Numbered from the stretch's first letter, positions 17,796-27,570 are shown. The stretch is DNA of 45,925 nucleotides from Phenylobacterium sp. (GCF_030697925.1 NZ_JAUYOJ010000205.1:1-45925); one strand, 5' to 3'. Numbers and translations: made by a program. Notes: generated by a model from the letters alone, not told the origin.

Positions 17796-20660
17796 ATGAA
17801 GCGCCTAACGGGAGGCTTGGCCTCTCTAGCCGTCACAGCTATGGCCGCAACGCCGCAGGCGGCGACAGCCCAGGCCAGGGACCAGGGCACGGCCGTCGAG
17901 GAAATCGTCGTCACCGGCTCACGAATTCGGACCAGTCCGCTGGACCAGGCCCAGCCGATCGTCCAAATCGACCAGGACGCCATCGCCAAGACCGGCCTCA
18001 CCTCCACCGCCGACGTGCTGCAGCGCATTCCCTCGGCCGGCGGCGGCCTCAATTCCAAGTTCAACAACTCCGGCAATTTCGGCAATCCGCCGGACGGCGG
18101 CGGGGTCGGCGCAGGGTCGGCTGAGATCGACCTTCGCTATCTCAGCTCGCGCCGGGTCCTGGTGCTGGTCGACGGCCTGCGCTGGGTCAGCGGCGCGGCG
18201 GCCTCCGGCGTGCCGGGCTCCGTCGACCTCAACACCATCCCCACCGGCATGATCGGGCGGGTCGAGGTGCTGCAGGAAGGCGCCTCGCCGATCTACGGCT
18301 CCGACGCCATCGCCGGGGTGGTCAACATCATCACCAAGGATCGGCAGGAGGGCCTGCAGGCCACGGCCAATTTCGGCGGCTATGGCGACGGCGACGGCTT
18401 CAGCCAGGACTACACGGTCTCCTGGGGCGTCAATCAGGACAACCTGCGGGTCGTCGTCGGCGGCGGCTATTTCAAGCAGGACCCGGTCTATGCCGCCGAC
18501 CGCGACATCTCGCGGTTCCCCAGCCCGTTCGCCACCTCCTGCCTGGACGGCGGATGCAGCTCGGGCACGCCGCTCGGCCGGTTCATCATCAGCGACCCGA
18601 ACACCGGCCAGGATCTCGACATGACCCTGAAGGCGGCGCTGTCGCCGGGGGTTCGGCCGACCTACATCCCGGGCGACCCCACCGGGGCGGCCGGCAGCTA
18701 CAAGCCCTTCGCCACCATCGATCGTTTCAACTTCCAGCCCTACAACTACATCGTCACCCCGTCCGAGCGCCTAAGCCTGTTCGGAAACCTGACCCAGGAG
18801 TTCAGCGACAGCCTTCGCCTGCGGGTGCGCGGCAGCTATGTGGAACGCAAGTCCGCCAACCAGGCCGCGCCCCTGCCGCTGTTCGTCGGCCCTGACGCCG
18901 GCAACGGCAACCTGCTGGACACCGTCGCGGTGGACGCCACCAACCCCTTCAACCCCTTCGGATTCACCCTGCAGCCCGGCACCTACGCCTTCATCGGCCG
19001 CCGCCTGGTGGAGAACGGGCCGCGCCACTACGAGCAGACCGTCAACACCTGGAACATCACCACCACCCTGGCTGGCGAGGTCCCGCTGGGATCCAGGACC
19101 TGGTACTGGGACGCCAACTATGTCTGGTCGCGCAATCGCGCCGAGCAGACCTTCACCGGCAACGTCAACGCCCAGCGCGTACAGCAGGCGCTAGGCCCGC
19201 TCGCCGGCTGCACCGGCTCCTGCGTGCCGCTCAACATCTTCGGCGGGGAGGGGACCATCACCCCGGCGATGCTGAACTTCATCGCCTTCACCCAGCAGGA
19301 CGTCTCACAGCAGGAACTGCGCGACTTCAGCGCCAACCTGACCGGCGACTTGTTCGACCTGCCGGCCGGGCCCCTGGCCTTCGCCGCCGGGTACGAGCAC
19401 CGCGAGACCGAGGGCTTCTTCCAGCCCGATCCCCTGGTGGTCGCCGGGCTCTCCTCCGACATTCCGGCCCAGCCGGCCCGGGGCTCGATCACCATCGACG
19501 AGTTCTACGGCGAGGTGCGCGTGCCGCTGCTGGCGGACATGCCCATATTCCACAAACTGGACGTCTCCCTGGCCGGCCGCTGGTTCGACTATTCGACCTC
19601 CGGCAAGGACGCCACCTACAAGGCGGGCCTGACCTGGAAGCCGATCGAAGACGTGCTGCTGCGCGCTTCCTGGGGCGAGGGCTTCCGGGCCCCGGCCATC
19701 GGCGAGCTGTTCGGCACGGCCTCGCGGTTCGACCAGGAGGTGGTCGATCCCTGTTCGGACATGCTCAACCTGCAGCCCGGCGGCCCGCCCGCCGCCAGCG
19801 CCACGGTGCAGGCCAACTGCATCGCCCGCGGCGTTCCGGCCAACGGCAGCTATGTGCAGCTCAATCCGCAGGTCTCGGTGATCACCAGCGGCAACCGCAA
19901 CCTGGCCCCGGAGACCAGCGAGAGCGAGAACTACAGCTTCGTCTGGGAGCCCAGCGCGCTGAAGGGCGCCAGTTGGGCCAATGGCGGCTCGATCGAGGTG
20001 GTCTATTCCAAGATCGAGCTCGACCAGGCCATCCAGGCCCAGAATGGTCAGAGCCTGCTGGACCGCTGCGCCCAGACGGCCGACGCGGTGGCCTGCGCCA
20101 CCATCACCCGCACCGCCTCGGGCCAGGTGGCCGCGATCTCCAACCCGCTGATCAATATCGGCGGCATCAAGACCCGCGCCGTTGACGTGAACCTCAACTA
20201 CACCTCGCCGGAGACCAGCGTCGGGACCTTCGGCCTGCGGTGGTACACCACCTTCCTGCTGGAGTTCACCGAGTTCGTCCCGACCTCCACCGGCCTGGCG
20301 CCGGTCGAGCGCGAGGGCACGGAAAAGGGCAGCCCCGACCAGGCCTATCCCAAGACCAAGTCCACCCTGATGCTGGACTGGGACCGCGGCGAATGGGGCG
20401 CGACGGGGGCCCTGCGCCACATCTCTTCGATCGACGAGACCACCGTGGCCAACAAGCTCAGCGCCCGCACCTATGTCGACGCCCAGGTGCGCTGGGAGCC
20501 GGCCTTCCTCGACGAGCGGGTCACCCTGGCCGCAGGGGTCAACAACCTGTTCGAGAAGGACCCGCCAGGCTGCGTCAGCTGCGGCCTGAACAACTACGAT
20601 CCCAACGCGTATGACGCCCCGGGCCGCTTCTTCTACATGCGGCTCAGCTACCGCCAATAG
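17796..20660 (+). CDS. TonB-dependent outer-membrane receptor
   Basis: The 954 residues have a signal peptide (about 1-28) and a TonB box-like '[14 protein letters not shown]'. The plug domain has '[30 protein letters not shown]' and '[26 protein letters not shown]', and a large barrel ends in '[10 protein letters not shown]'. Such receptors import large or scarce substrates with TonB-ExbBD energy. Several Cys pairs in the loops (e.g. 'CLDGGC', 'GCTGSC', 'GCVSC') suggest disulfides. The ATG at 17796 has GGGGAGG 5 nt upstream. The substrate is not evident, and the gene stands alone between a barrel gene and a terminator. Confidence 0.93.
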   Translation: MKRLTGGLASLAVTAMAATPQAATAQARDQGTAVEEIVVTGSRIRTSPLDQAQPIVQIDQDAIAKTGLTSTADVLQRIPSAGGGLNSKFNNSGNFGNPPDGGGVGAGSAEIDLRYLSSRRVLVLVDGLRWVSGAAASGVPGSVDLNTIPTGMIGRVEVLQEGASPIYGSDAIAGVVNIITKDRQEGLQATANFGGYGDGDGFSQDYTVSWGVNQDNLRVVVGGGYFKQDPVYAADRDISRFPSPFATSCLDGGCSSGTPLGRFIISDPNTGQDLDMTLKAALSPGVRPTYIPGDPTGAAGSYKPFATIDRFNFQPYNYIVTPSERLSLFGNLTQEFSDSLRLRVRGSYVERKSANQAAPLPLFVGPDAGNGNLLDTVAVDATNPFNPFGFTLQPGTYAFIGRRLVENGPRHYEQTVNTWNITTTLAGEVPLGSRTWYWDANYVWSRNRAEQTFTGNVNAQRVQQALGPLAGCTGSCVPLNIFGGEGTITPAMLNFIAFTQQDVSQQELRDFSANLTGDLFDLPAGPLAFAAGYEHRETEGFFQPDPLVVAGLSSDIPAQPARGSITIDEFYGEVRVPLLADMPIFHKLDVSLAGRWFDYSTSGKDATYKAGLTWKPIEDVLLRASWGEGFRAPAIGELFGTASRFDQEVVDPCSDMLNLQPGGPPAASATVQANCIARGVPANGSYVQLNPQVSVITSGNRNLAPETSESENYSFVWEPSALKGASWANGGSIEVVYSKIELDQAIQAQNGQSLLDRCAQTADAVACATITRTASGQVAAISNPLINIGGIKTRAVDVNLNYTSPETSVGTFGLRWYTTFLLEFTEFVPTSTGLAPVEREGTEKGSPDQAYPKTKSTLMLDWDRGEWGATGALRHISSIDETTVANKLSARTYVDAQVRWEPAFLDERVTLAAGVNNLFEKDPPGCVSCGLNNYDPNAYDAPGRFFYMRLSYRQ

Positions 20661-20684
20661 TCGACGACGTTCGTGGGGAGCACG

Positions 20685-20724
20685 GGCGGCGGAGGGGGCG
20701 ACCCTTCCGCCGCCTCGCTTTTCT
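20685..20724 (+). terminator. Intrinsic terminator with GNRA-type loop
   Basis: A 13-bp stem with one G-U pair (GGCGGCGGAGGGG / CCCTTCCGCCGCC) capped by GCGA and followed by a T-rich stretch TCGCTTTTCTT. It isolates the TonB receptor from the ECF42 operon promoter 11 bp further on. Confidence 0.85.
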
Positions 20725-20734
20725 TGAGGCGCCC

Positions 20735-20764
20735 TGTCGGGGCCCATCGTCCTGGTTCGTCCTC
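20735..20764 (+). promoter_or_regulatory. Putative ECF42 promoter of the YCII-sigma operon
   Basis: TGTCGG (20735-20740), 17 bp, CGTCCTC (20758-20764), with GGTT immediately before the -10. The same two boxes at the same distance precede the GST (22663-22692) and SRPBCC (27492-27521) genes. It implies autoregulation. Confidence 0.7.
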
Positions 20765-20783
20765 AGGCAAACAAGGCGGCCGG

Positions 20784-21164
20784 ATGCGCTACGCGATACT
20801 TTGCTACAGTTGCGAGGACGCCATCGGGTCCTGGACCCTGGAAGAGGAAAGGCTTGTCATGGGGCGACTGGCGGCCGTCGAAGGCAAGCTCATGAGGGAA
20901 GGGCGGCTCGGCCCCACCGCGCGCCTGTTGCCCACCACCTCGGCCACCACCCTGCGCAAGAGCCGCAAGACCGTCGTGCTGGACGGACCCTATGCCGAGA
21001 CCAAGGAACAGCTGCTCGGCTTCTACCTGGTCGATTGCAACGGCCTGGAACAGGCCATCGAGACCGCCATCGAGCTCGCCGCGGCCAATCCGTGCGGGGG
21101 CGCCTATGAGATCCGGCCCGTCGACATCATGAGCCTGAACCTGCCCCGGACGCCCTTGCCATGA
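20784..21164 (+). CDS. YCII-related (DGPF) protein paired with ECF sigma
   Basis: The 126 residues match the YCII/DGPF family, with 'VVLDGPYAETKEQLLGFYLV' (DGPY at 67-70, the place of the DGPF signature) and 'IRPVDIMSL' near the end. These ferredoxin-like-fold proteins are almost always next to ECF42-type sigma factors and are thought to take part in their control; the molecular role is not settled. The ATG at 20784 is chosen since the conserved domain starts there and the upstream extension is low-complexity. Its stop overlaps the ATG of the sigma gene (ATGA). Confidence 0.88.
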   Translation: MRYAILCYSCEDAIGSWTLEEERLVMGRLAAVEGKLMREGRLGPTARLLPTTSATTLRKSRKTVVLDGPYAETKEQLLGFYLVDCNGLEQAIETAIELAAANPCGGAYEIRPVDIMSLNLPRTPLP

Positions 21165-22417
21165 GCGATATCGGCTGGATCGACGCGGCCCTGACCTCCG
21201 CCCGGCCCCAGGCGGTGGGGGCCCTGCTGCGCTATTTCCGCGACCTGGACACCGCCGAGGAAGCCTTCCAGGACGCCTGCCTGCGCGCGCTCAAGTCCTG
21301 GCCCCAGAACGGACCGCCCCGCGATCCCGCCGCCTGGCTGATCCTGGTGGGCCGCAATTCCGGCATCGACGCCGCGCGCCGCCGCAACAAGCAGACCGAG
21401 CTGCCCGACGAGGCGGCCATCTCCGACCTTGAGGACGCCGAGACGGACATGGCCGAGCGCCTGGACGGCGCCCACTATCGCGACGACATCCTGCGGCTGC
21501 TGTTCATCTGCTGCCATCGCGACCTGCCGGCCACCCAGCAGATCGCCGTGGCCCTGCGGATCGTCTCGGGCCTGTCGGTCCGCCAGATCGCCCGCGCCTT
21601 CCTGGTGGGCGAGAGCGCCATGGAGCAGCGGATCACCCGCGCCAAGGGCCGCATCGCCAAGGCGGGGGGGGGCTTCGAGAACCCGACCCCCGACGAGCGC
21701 GCCGCGCGCCTGACGGCGGTGGCGGCGATGATCTACCTGGTCTTCAACGAGGGCTATTCGGCCGCCGGCGGCGACGAGGCCGAGCGCCGCGCCCCGCTCT
21801 GCGACGAGGCGATCCGCCTGGCCCGCCTGCTGCTGCGCCTGTTCCCCTCCGATCCGGAGATCATGGGGCTGACGGCGCTGATGCTGCTGCAGCACGCCCG
21901 CGTCGCCGCCCGCTTCGACGCCGAGGGCTTGGCCATCCTGCTGGCCGACCAGGATCGCAGCCTGTGGAACGCGCGCCATATCGCCGAGGGCCTGGCCCTG
22001 ATCGACAAGGCCATCCGCCACCGCACGCCGGGCCCCTACCAGGTCCAGGCCGCCATCGCCGCCCTGCACGCCCGCGCCGCCAGGGCCGAAGACACCGACT
22101 GGGCCCAGATCGACCTGCTCTACGCCACCCTGGAGGTCCTGACCCCGTCGCCGGTGGTCACCCTCAACCGCGCCGTGGCGGTCTCCAAGGTGGCCGGGCC
22201 CGAAGCGGCCCTGGAGATGATCGAGCCCCTGGCCCCGCGGCTCGCGGGCTATTTCCACTATTTCGGCCTGAAGGGCGCCCTGCTCAAGCAGCTCGGCCGC
22301 AACGGCGAGGCTCGCACCGCCTTCGACCAGGCCATCTCACTCGCCAACACCGCCGCCGAAGCCGCCCACATCCGCCTCCATCTCGACCAGCTCACCGAGG
22401 GCGCGGACCGGGTCTAG
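21161..22417 (+). CDS. ECF42-type RNA polymerase sigma factor
   Basis: The 418 residues are over twice the size of a minimal ECF sigma. Region 2 ('RYFRDLDTAEEAFQDACLRAL', about 24-70) and region 4 ('LRIVSGLSVRQIARAFLVGESAMEQRITRAK', about 125-165) are followed by a ~230-residue helical extension with 'RLTAVAAMIYLVFNEGYSA' and TPR-like repeats. This is the ECF42 architecture, in which the C-terminal extension replaces a separate anti-sigma factor. It is translationally coupled to the YCII gene. The shared promoter motif suggests that it drives its own operon, the adjacent GST gene and the SRPBCC gene at 27571. Confidence 0.92.
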   Translation: MSDIGWIDAALTSARPQAVGALLRYFRDLDTAEEAFQDACLRALKSWPQNGPPRDPAAWLILVGRNSGIDAARRRNKQTELPDEAAISDLEDAETDMAERLDGAHYRDDILRLLFICCHRDLPATQQIAVALRIVSGLSVRQIARAFLVGESAMEQRITRAKGRIAKAGGGFENPTPDERAARLTAVAAMIYLVFNEGYSAAGGDEAERRAPLCDEAIRLARLLLRLFPSDPEIMGLTALMLLQHARVAARFDAEGLAILLADQDRSLWNARHIAEGLALIDKAIRHRTPGPYQVQAAIAALHARAARAEDTDWAQIDLLYATLEVLTPSPVVTLNRAVAVSKVAGPEAALEMIEPLAPRLAGYFHYFGLKGALLKQLGRNGEARTAFDQAISLANTAAEAAHIRLHLDQLTEGADRV

Positions 22418-22420
22418 GGC

Positions 22421-22620
22421 ACTATGCGGACACCGAAGATGCTCCCCTCTGGGGGAGCTGGCCCGAAGGGCCTGAGGGGGACTTTAACCCCTGCTGAGAC
22501 CGGTCGAACCGCCGCCAAAGTCCATTCTAGTCCCCCTCACCCGGCCATTCGGCCGGGAGCTCCCCCAAGAGGGGAGCATCTGGCCGCCGTGCCGTTCCGA
22601 CCATTGGCCATATGCGATAA
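22421..22620. repeat. ~200-bp palindromic element, copy 1
   Basis: Outer arms GCTCCCCTCTGGGGGAGCT and AGCTCCCCCAAGAGGGGAGC pair. Each side has an inner hairpin (GGCCCGAAGGGCC left, CGGCCATTCGGCCG right) next to GAGGGGGAC / GTCCCCCTC arms, around a loop containing CCCCTGCTGAG. TATGCGG-type sequence marks both ends. A second copy in opposite orientation is at 28054-28262. It fills most of the gap between the sigma and GST genes. Confidence 0.75.
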
Positions 22621-22662
22621 CCCTGGGCTCTATGAGAGGCCCGCGAGAAAAATTCGAGCGCG

Positions 22663-22692
22663 TGTCGTGGAGCCGATCGCTCGTTCGTCCTC
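22663..22692 (+). promoter_or_regulatory. Putative ECF42 promoter of the GST gene
   Basis: TGTCGT (22663-22668), 17 bp, CGTCCTC (22686-22692), 27 bp before the GST start codon. Confidence 0.65.
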
Positions 22693-22719
22693 GGGATACA
22701 AAGAGCCCGGAGAGAGACT

Positions 22720-23370
22720 ATGAACCCCACCATCACCGCCTTCAAAAGTTCGCCCGATCGCGGCAAGGGACTGGCGCGGGACATGCGCGTTCGCTGGGCG
22801 CTCGAAGAGGTCGGCCAGGCCTACGACGTCCGGCTGGTGACCTTCGCCGAGATGAGGGAGCCCGCGCACCTGGCCCTTCACCCGTTCGGGCAGATCCCGA
22901 CCTATGAGGACGGCGATCTGGTTCTGTTCGAGTCCGGCGCCATCCTGTTCCACATCGCCGAGCGCCATGCCGGCCTGCTGCCCGCCGATGCGAACGCCCG
23001 CGCACGCGCGGTCACATGGATGTTCGCCGCGCTCAGCACGGTGGAGCCGCCGATCGTCGAGCGTTCCATGGCCACGATCGTAGAGCGCGACAAGAGCTGG
23101 TACGAGGAGCGACTGCCCGTCCTCGAAGGTCGCGTCCGTGACCGGCTGGGCCAGCTTTCCAACCGCCTGGGCGACGCCGACTGGCTCGACGGCGCGTTCA
23201 GCGCCGGTGACCTGATGATGGTGTCGGTGATGCAGAGGTTGGCCGGCTCGGGTCTGGTGGAGGAATATCCGAACCTCGCCGCCTATATCGCCCGCGCCGA
23301 AGCGCGGCCCGCCTACAGGCGGGCCTTCGACGCTCAATATGCGGTCTTCGTCGCCGCCTCAGGCGGCTGA
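22720..23370 (+). CDS. Glutathione S-transferase family protein
   Basis: The 216 residues cover both GST domains: an N-terminal thioredoxin fold ('ITAFKSSPDRGKGLARDMRVRWALEE', 'HPFGQIPTYEDGDLVLFESGAIL', the cis-Pro and Glu-Ser glutathione-binding motif) and a helical C-terminal domain ('FSAGDLMMVSVMQRL'). It should conjugate glutathione to an electrophile or reduce a substrate with it. It resembles the GST at 35766-36413. GGAGAG lies 7 nt before the ATG. The upstream ECF42-type promoter suggests stress-dependent expression. Confidence 0.9.
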   Translation: MNPTITAFKSSPDRGKGLARDMRVRWALEEVGQAYDVRLVTFAEMREPAHLALHPFGQIPTYEDGDLVLFESGAILFHIAERHAGLLPADANARARAVTWMFAALSTVEPPIVERSMATIVERDKSWYEERLPVLEGRVRDRLGQLSNRLGDADWLDGAFSAGDLMMVSVMQRLAGSGLVEEYPNLAAYIARAEARPAYRRAFDAQYAVFVAASGG

Positions 23371-23395
23371 TCGAGGCTCGGGTCGATCTAGCCCA

Positions 23396-24262
23396 TCACC
23401 ACCGCGCCAACATGTCGCCGCGGCGCAGGAACGCCCGGATGGCGGCTGTCGCGGCGGGCTCCATGAGGTCCGGCGCGTGGCCTCGGTCGGGGATCGTCAC
23501 CACCTCGGCGGTCGGAAACCGTCGCGCCACCTCCGAAGCCGTGTCCGCCGCCAGGATGTCCGAAAGCGCGCCCCGCACGATCAGGGCCGGGATCGTGCGC
23601 AGCACCTCGAAGGCCGGCCACATGTCCGGCGCCACCCCCGTGTCGGTCGCGAAGGCCTGGGCCAGGGCGGGATCGTAGTCCGGCCGCAACCGTCCCTCCG
23701 GCGTCTCCACATAGGTGGCCTGGGCCATGCGCATCCAGTCGGCCGGCCCATAGGTGGGATAGGAGCCGCCTTGCGCCGCCTGGAGCGCCGCGGCCGCCTC
23801 GGCCCAGCTGGCGACGGGCGCGCCCTTGCCGACATAGCCCGCGATCCGCGCCAGGCCGCGGGGGTCGACCTCGGGGCCGGCGTCGTTGAGCACCAGCCCG
23901 GCGATCCGGTCCGGCCGCGCATTGGCCATCAGGATCGCCATCAGGGCGCCCATGGAGGTGCCGACGACCACGCAGCGCTCGACGCGCTGCTGGTCGAGCA
24001 GCGTCCAGACATCCCCCGCCTGGACGAGCGGATTATAGTTCAGCGGCTGCGGGTCGTAGGCCGACGCGCCGCGGCCGCGCTGGTCGGGTGCGATGACCCG
24101 GTGCTCGGCCTGCAGGGCGGCGGCCAGGCCGGTGAAGTCGCGGCTGTTGCGGGTCAGACCGTGCAGGCAGAGCACGACCCCGGCGCCCGGCGGACCCGGG
24201 AAATCCCGGGCCGCCAGGGTCAGGCCATCCGTTGAGCGAAAGGCCAGCGGGTTTCCGTCCAT
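23396..24262 (-). CDS. Alpha/beta hydrolase
   Basis: The 288 residues have the oxyanion-hole motif 'LCLHGLTRNS', the nucleophile elbow 'GTSMG' with Ser103, a cap region and the catalytic His in 'IPDRGHAPDLMEP'. The family hydrolyses esters, epoxides or C-C bonds; the substrate is unknown. The ATG at 24262 lies 7 bp after the stop of the TonB receptor gene, with GAGGCGG as ribosome-binding site. The two form an operon read away from the TetR gene, so the hydrolase probably acts on something the receptor imports. Confidence 0.88.
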   Translation of the reverse strand: MDGNPLAFRSTDGLTLAARDFPGPPGAGVVLCLHGLTRNSRDFTGLAAALQAEHRVIAPDQRGRGASAYDPQPLNYNPLVQAGDVWTLLDQQRVERCVVVGTSMGALMAILMANARPDRIAGLVLNDAGPEVDPRGLARIAGYVGKGAPVASWAEAAAALQAAQGGSYPTYGPADWMRMAQATYVETPEGRLRPDYDPALAQAFATDTGVAPDMWPAFEVLRTIPALIVRGALSDILAADTASEVARRFPTAEVVTIPDRGHAPDLMEPAATAAIRAFLRRGDMLARW

Positions 24263-24269
24263 CACCGCC

Positions 24270-26579
24270 TCAGAACCGGTAGTCGAGGGCGACCGAGATC
24301 GTTCTCGGCGGACCGTAGAAGCCAATCACCGAGTCCCCGAAGATGATTGTCGACGGCGCCGCGGGGTCGAAGGCGAAGGTGTAGGCCCCCGTGCGGTAAC
24401 GCTCGTCCGTGAGGTTGCGGCCGTGCAGCCCGACCCGCCAGCGCTCATCGTTCGAGGTGAAGACCAGGCTCAGGTCATAGAGCTCGTAGGCCTTCTGATC
24501 GACCTGCGGGAAGGGGGTCTCGAACATCGAGCTGTCCGAACGGAAGGACATCGAGCCCAACAGCTGCAGGGCGCCGGCGTCGCCCAGCGGATGCTCGTAG
24601 GCCAGGCTCAGATTGCCCGTCCATTTCGGCGTGTTCTGGAACTGCCGCGAGTCCGCCACGTCGGTCTCGATGAACACCGGAGGCGGCGCGGGATTGGCCA
24701 CGAAGCTGAGGAACTGGTCGAACTCGGCCTTGGTGTAGCCCAGGGCGAAGCTGGCGCTCAGCCGCTCGCTCAGCCGGGCGCGGCCCTCGAACTCCCAGCC
24801 CCAGATGGTGGAGGAGCCGACATTGTCGACAAAGCTGACCACGCCGGTGCCGGCCGGGTTCACCCGCTGGGTGGTGATCTGCTGGCCCGCATAGTCGGTG
24901 TAGAACACCGCCGAGGTGAGGGTGAGCCGGCGATCCAGCAACGCGCCCTTCAGGCCGGCCTCATAGGAGTCGACGATCTCCGGATCGTATCCGTTTCGCG
25001 TGGAGGGGGTGGCGGTGGCGTCGCCGCGCATGTCGAAGCCGCCGGATTTGAAGCCCCGGCCATAGGCGGCGTAGACATTGACCTCGGGCGTCAGCTCGTA
25101 GGTCAGGCTGACCCGCGGCGTGAATTCCTCGAAGGTCGCCGAGGCCGAATAGTTGGTCAGGGTCTGGATGGGAGCCACCACCCGGCCGGTGATCGGGCTG
25201 CCGATCCCCAGATAGTTGGCCTTGAAGACGGAGGCGTCCTTCTCGTCGCGGGTCCACCGCCCGCCCAGCGACAGCGAAAGCCGATCGGTCAGGTCGTAGG
25301 AGAGGTCGCCGAACACTGCGATGCTGCGCGTGTCGACCCTGCCGGTCGTGCCCTGCGTCAGGTTCGCGGCCTGCAGGATCGTGTCGAACTGCCCGCTCGC
25401 CGTGGCGTCCAGATAGTAGATCCCGGCCACCCCCTGCAGTCGCGGACCTTCGTAGAGCAGTTGGAATTCCTGGGAGAACTGGTCGTCGCGATAGATCGTG
25501 TTGGCCACCGCCACATCCAGGATCCGCGCCGGGGTGTTGTCGAAGTCGATCCCCGTGCCGTGGGTCACTCCCTTCCGGTAGGCGGTGATCGACTTGAAGG
25601 TGAGCGCCTCTTGCGGTGACCACTCCACGAGCGCCGAGGCGCCCTTGGTGATGACCTCATTGGCGTCGCCGAGGCCCGCGCAGGTGTCGTACTTGCTGGC
25701 CAGCACGACGCGGCACTGGACGGGGGTCACCAGCGGGGCGAGCGCGGCCGGGATCGGGCGTTCGCGGTGGCCGTGGTTGGTGTTGGAATCGTCTTCCAGC
25801 CGGTCGGCGCTGAGCCGTACGAAGAGGTTGTCCGTCGGGCGGAGCTCCAGGCTGATCCGGCCGGCGAGCACGTCCTTGTTGTAGGTGTCCGCCCCCGTGA
25901 AGACGTTCTCGCCGTAGCCGTCGCGCCGGTAGAGCGCGAACGCCCCGCCCACCGTCGCGCGCTCGCCCAGCGGAACCGAGCCGGAGAGGATCAGGTCCCT
26001 CTGGTCATAGCTCCCCGCCGTTCCGCGCACCCGAAGATGCGGCGCGGTGTTGTCCAGGCGCGCGGTGACGTACTTGATCGCGCCGCCGATGGTGTTGCGG
26101 CCATAGAGCGTCCCTTGCGGACCCCGAAGCACCTCGATGCGCTCGACGTCGAAGATGTCCAGCACCGCGCCCTGCGGCCGGGCGACATAGACATCGTCCA
26201 CATAGAGGCCCACGCCGGGTTCGAAACCCCAGAGCGGATCCTGCTGGCCCACCCCCCGAATGAAGGCGGTCAGGGTGGAATTGGTGCCGCGCGAGACCTG
26301 CAAGGTCAGGTTCGGCGTGACCCGCTGCAGGCTGGTGATGTCCGGCGCGCCCCGCGCCTCCATCTGCTCTCCAGTCTGGACGCTCATCGAGATCGGCACG
26401 TCGATCAGGGTCTCGGACCGCCGGCGGGCGGTCACCACCACTTCCTCGACCACGGCCGTGTCGCCCGTGGAGGCGGTTTGGGCGACGGCGGGCGCCGCTC
26501 CGCCCAGGCATATGATTGATGTTCCAGCGCACAGGATGCGCTTCAGGCCAAGGTCCGTGATCACCGACGTTTCCCCCAT
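24270..26579 (-). CDS. TonB-dependent receptor, TetR-linked
   Basis: The 769 residues have a signal peptide (about 1-33, ending AVAQ), TonB box-like 'VEEVVVTARRRSETLIDVPIS', a plug with 'VGLYVDDVYVARPQGAVLDIFDVERIEVLRGPQGTLYGRNTIGGAIKYVT' parts, and a barrel ending in Phe ('ALDYRF'). This pattern is typical of the large sphingomonad/Caulobacter receptor family for organic substrates. It is divergent from a TetR gene, with a palindromic operator in the shared 115-bp gap, and followed by a hydrolase gene. I infer substrate-inducible uptake. Confidence 0.93.
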   Translation of the reverse strand: MGETSVITDLGLKRILCAGTSIICLGGAAPAVAQTASTGDTAVVEEVVVTARRRSETLIDVPISMSVQTGEQMEARGAPDITSLQRVTPNLTLQVSRGTNSTLTAFIRGVGQQDPLWGFEPGVGLYVDDVYVARPQGAVLDIFDVERIEVLRGPQGTLYGRNTIGGAIKYVTARLDNTAPHLRVRGTAGSYDQRDLILSGSVPLGERATVGGAFALYRRDGYGENVFTGADTYNKDVLAGRISLELRPTDNLFVRLSADRLEDDSNTNHGHRERPIPAALAPLVTPVQCRVVLASKYDTCAGLGDANEVITKGASALVEWSPQEALTFKSITAYRKGVTHGTGIDFDNTPARILDVAVANTIYRDDQFSQEFQLLYEGPRLQGVAGIYYLDATASGQFDTILQAANLTQGTTGRVDTRSIAVFGDLSYDLTDRLSLSLGGRWTRDEKDASVFKANYLGIGSPITGRVVAPIQTLTNYSASATFEEFTPRVSLTYELTPEVNVYAAYGRGFKSGGFDMRGDATATPSTRNGYDPEIVDSYEAGLKGALLDRRLTLTSAVFYTDYAGQQITTQRVNPAGTGVVSFVDNVGSSTIWGWEFEGRARLSERLSASFALGYTKAEFDQFLSFVANPAPPPVFIETDVADSRQFQNTPKWTGNLSLAYEHPLGDAGALQLLGSMSFRSDSSMFETPFPQVDQKAYELYDLSLVFTSNDERWRVGLHGRNLTDERYRTGAYTFAFDPAAPSTIIFGDSVIGFYGPPRTISVALDYRF

Positions 26580-26623
26580 ATTTTCCCGGAGGTTGGGGGG
26601 AGGGCGGTCGTCATGTCAATTAA

Positions 26624-26643
26624 TTTATTGATCGACCAATAAA
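26624..26643. promoter_or_regulatory. Palindromic operator between the TonB receptor and TetR genes
   Basis: TTTATTG-N6-CAATAAA, a 20-bp inverted repeat with only the central bases imperfect, in AT-rich sequence 51 bp before the TetR start codon. It is the likely TetR binding site controlling both divergent transcripts. Confidence 0.7.
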
Positions 26644-26694
26644 GTTGTTGCCATACCGTTGCGCTAGGGTTCGGAACTAAGGTACGGCGAGGAC

Positions 26695-27393
26695 ATGGCG
26701 ACGGTCGCGACACGACGGCGAACGAACAAGGCCCGGCGCGGTGAGTCGCAGGAGAAGATCCTGGACGCCGCGGAGGCCCTGCTGGCCACGCACGGTTTCA
26801 ATGGGGTCAGCATCAAGGATATCGCCACCGCCGCGGAGGTGGATGCGAGCCTGCTGCACTACTATTTCGCCACCAAGGCCGGGCTGCATGCCGCGGTCAT
26901 CGCGCGCCGCGCCGACGAGGTGAATGCGAGCCGTCTCGCCTCGATGCAGCGTTACGCCGAGACCGCGGCCGGACACTTCACGGTGGAGGGGGTGCTGCGC
27001 GCCTATCTCGAGCCCACCTTCGCCTTCGTGCGCACCCCTGACGCGGGGCGCTTGAGCTATCTCACGCTCATCGCGCAGCTGAACAGCACGCCGACCGGCG
27101 TGATCCCCGGCGCCGAGGTCACGCCCTTTGATCCCGTGATCCAGGTCTTCATCAAGCTGCTGCGGGAGGCCAGCCCGGCCTCGTCCGACGAGGACCTCTA
27201 CTGGTTCTACCACATGCTTTCCGGCGCCATTTCGGTGTCATGGGCCCGAACCGGCCGCATCGACAGGCTGTCCGGCGGCCTCTGCCGCTCAGACGACTTC
27301 GAGTCGATCGCCCGCCACATGATCGCGCTCTTCGCGGAAGGCCTGACGCGCGACCGTGCGGGCGGCGGCGTGCCGTCGGCCGACAGACGTTGA
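26695..27393 (+). CDS. TetR-family transcriptional regulator
   Basis: The 232 residues have the N-terminal helix-turn-helix 'ILDAAEALLATHGFNGVSIKDIATAAEVDASLLHYYFATKAGL' (about 21-64) and a C-terminal ligand-binding domain resembling the TetR_C class with 'YWFYHMLSGAIS'. The regulator normally represses until a ligand binds. It is divergent from the TonB receptor-hydrolase operon and a palindrome lies in between. GGCGAGG precedes the ATG. Confidence 0.92.
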   Translation: MATVATRRRTNKARRGESQEKILDAAEALLATHGFNGVSIKDIATAAEVDASLLHYYFATKAGLHAAVIARRADEVNASRLASMQRYAETAAGHFTVEGVLRAYLEPTFAFVRTPDAGRLSYLTLIAQLNSTPTGVIPGAEVTPFDPVIQVFIKLLREASPASSDEDLYWFYHMLSGAISVSWARTGRIDRLSGGLCRSDDFESIARHMIALFAEGLTRDRAGGGVPSADRR

Positions 27394-27491
27394 AGCTCCG
27401 TGTCCCGGGTGCGCCCGGACATGTCTTGAGTTTCGCGCGCGCCTGACTCGATCAAGGATCGAGGCGTCCTCGCGAGTTTCTTTAGGGCGCG

Positions 27492-27521
27492 TGTCGGAAG
27501 CGTGTGGTTCGGTTCGTCCTC
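27492..27521 (+). promoter_or_regulatory. Putative ECF42 promoter of the SRPBCC gene
   Basis: TGTCGG (27492-27497), 17 bp, CGTCCTC (27515-27521), 49 bp before the GTG start. It is identical in both boxes and spacing to the site before the sigma operon. Confidence 0.68.
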
Positions 27522-27570
27522 GATATGACAGCGCCCAGGCGCCGTCATATCGCTCGGAAAGGAGCCTGCC

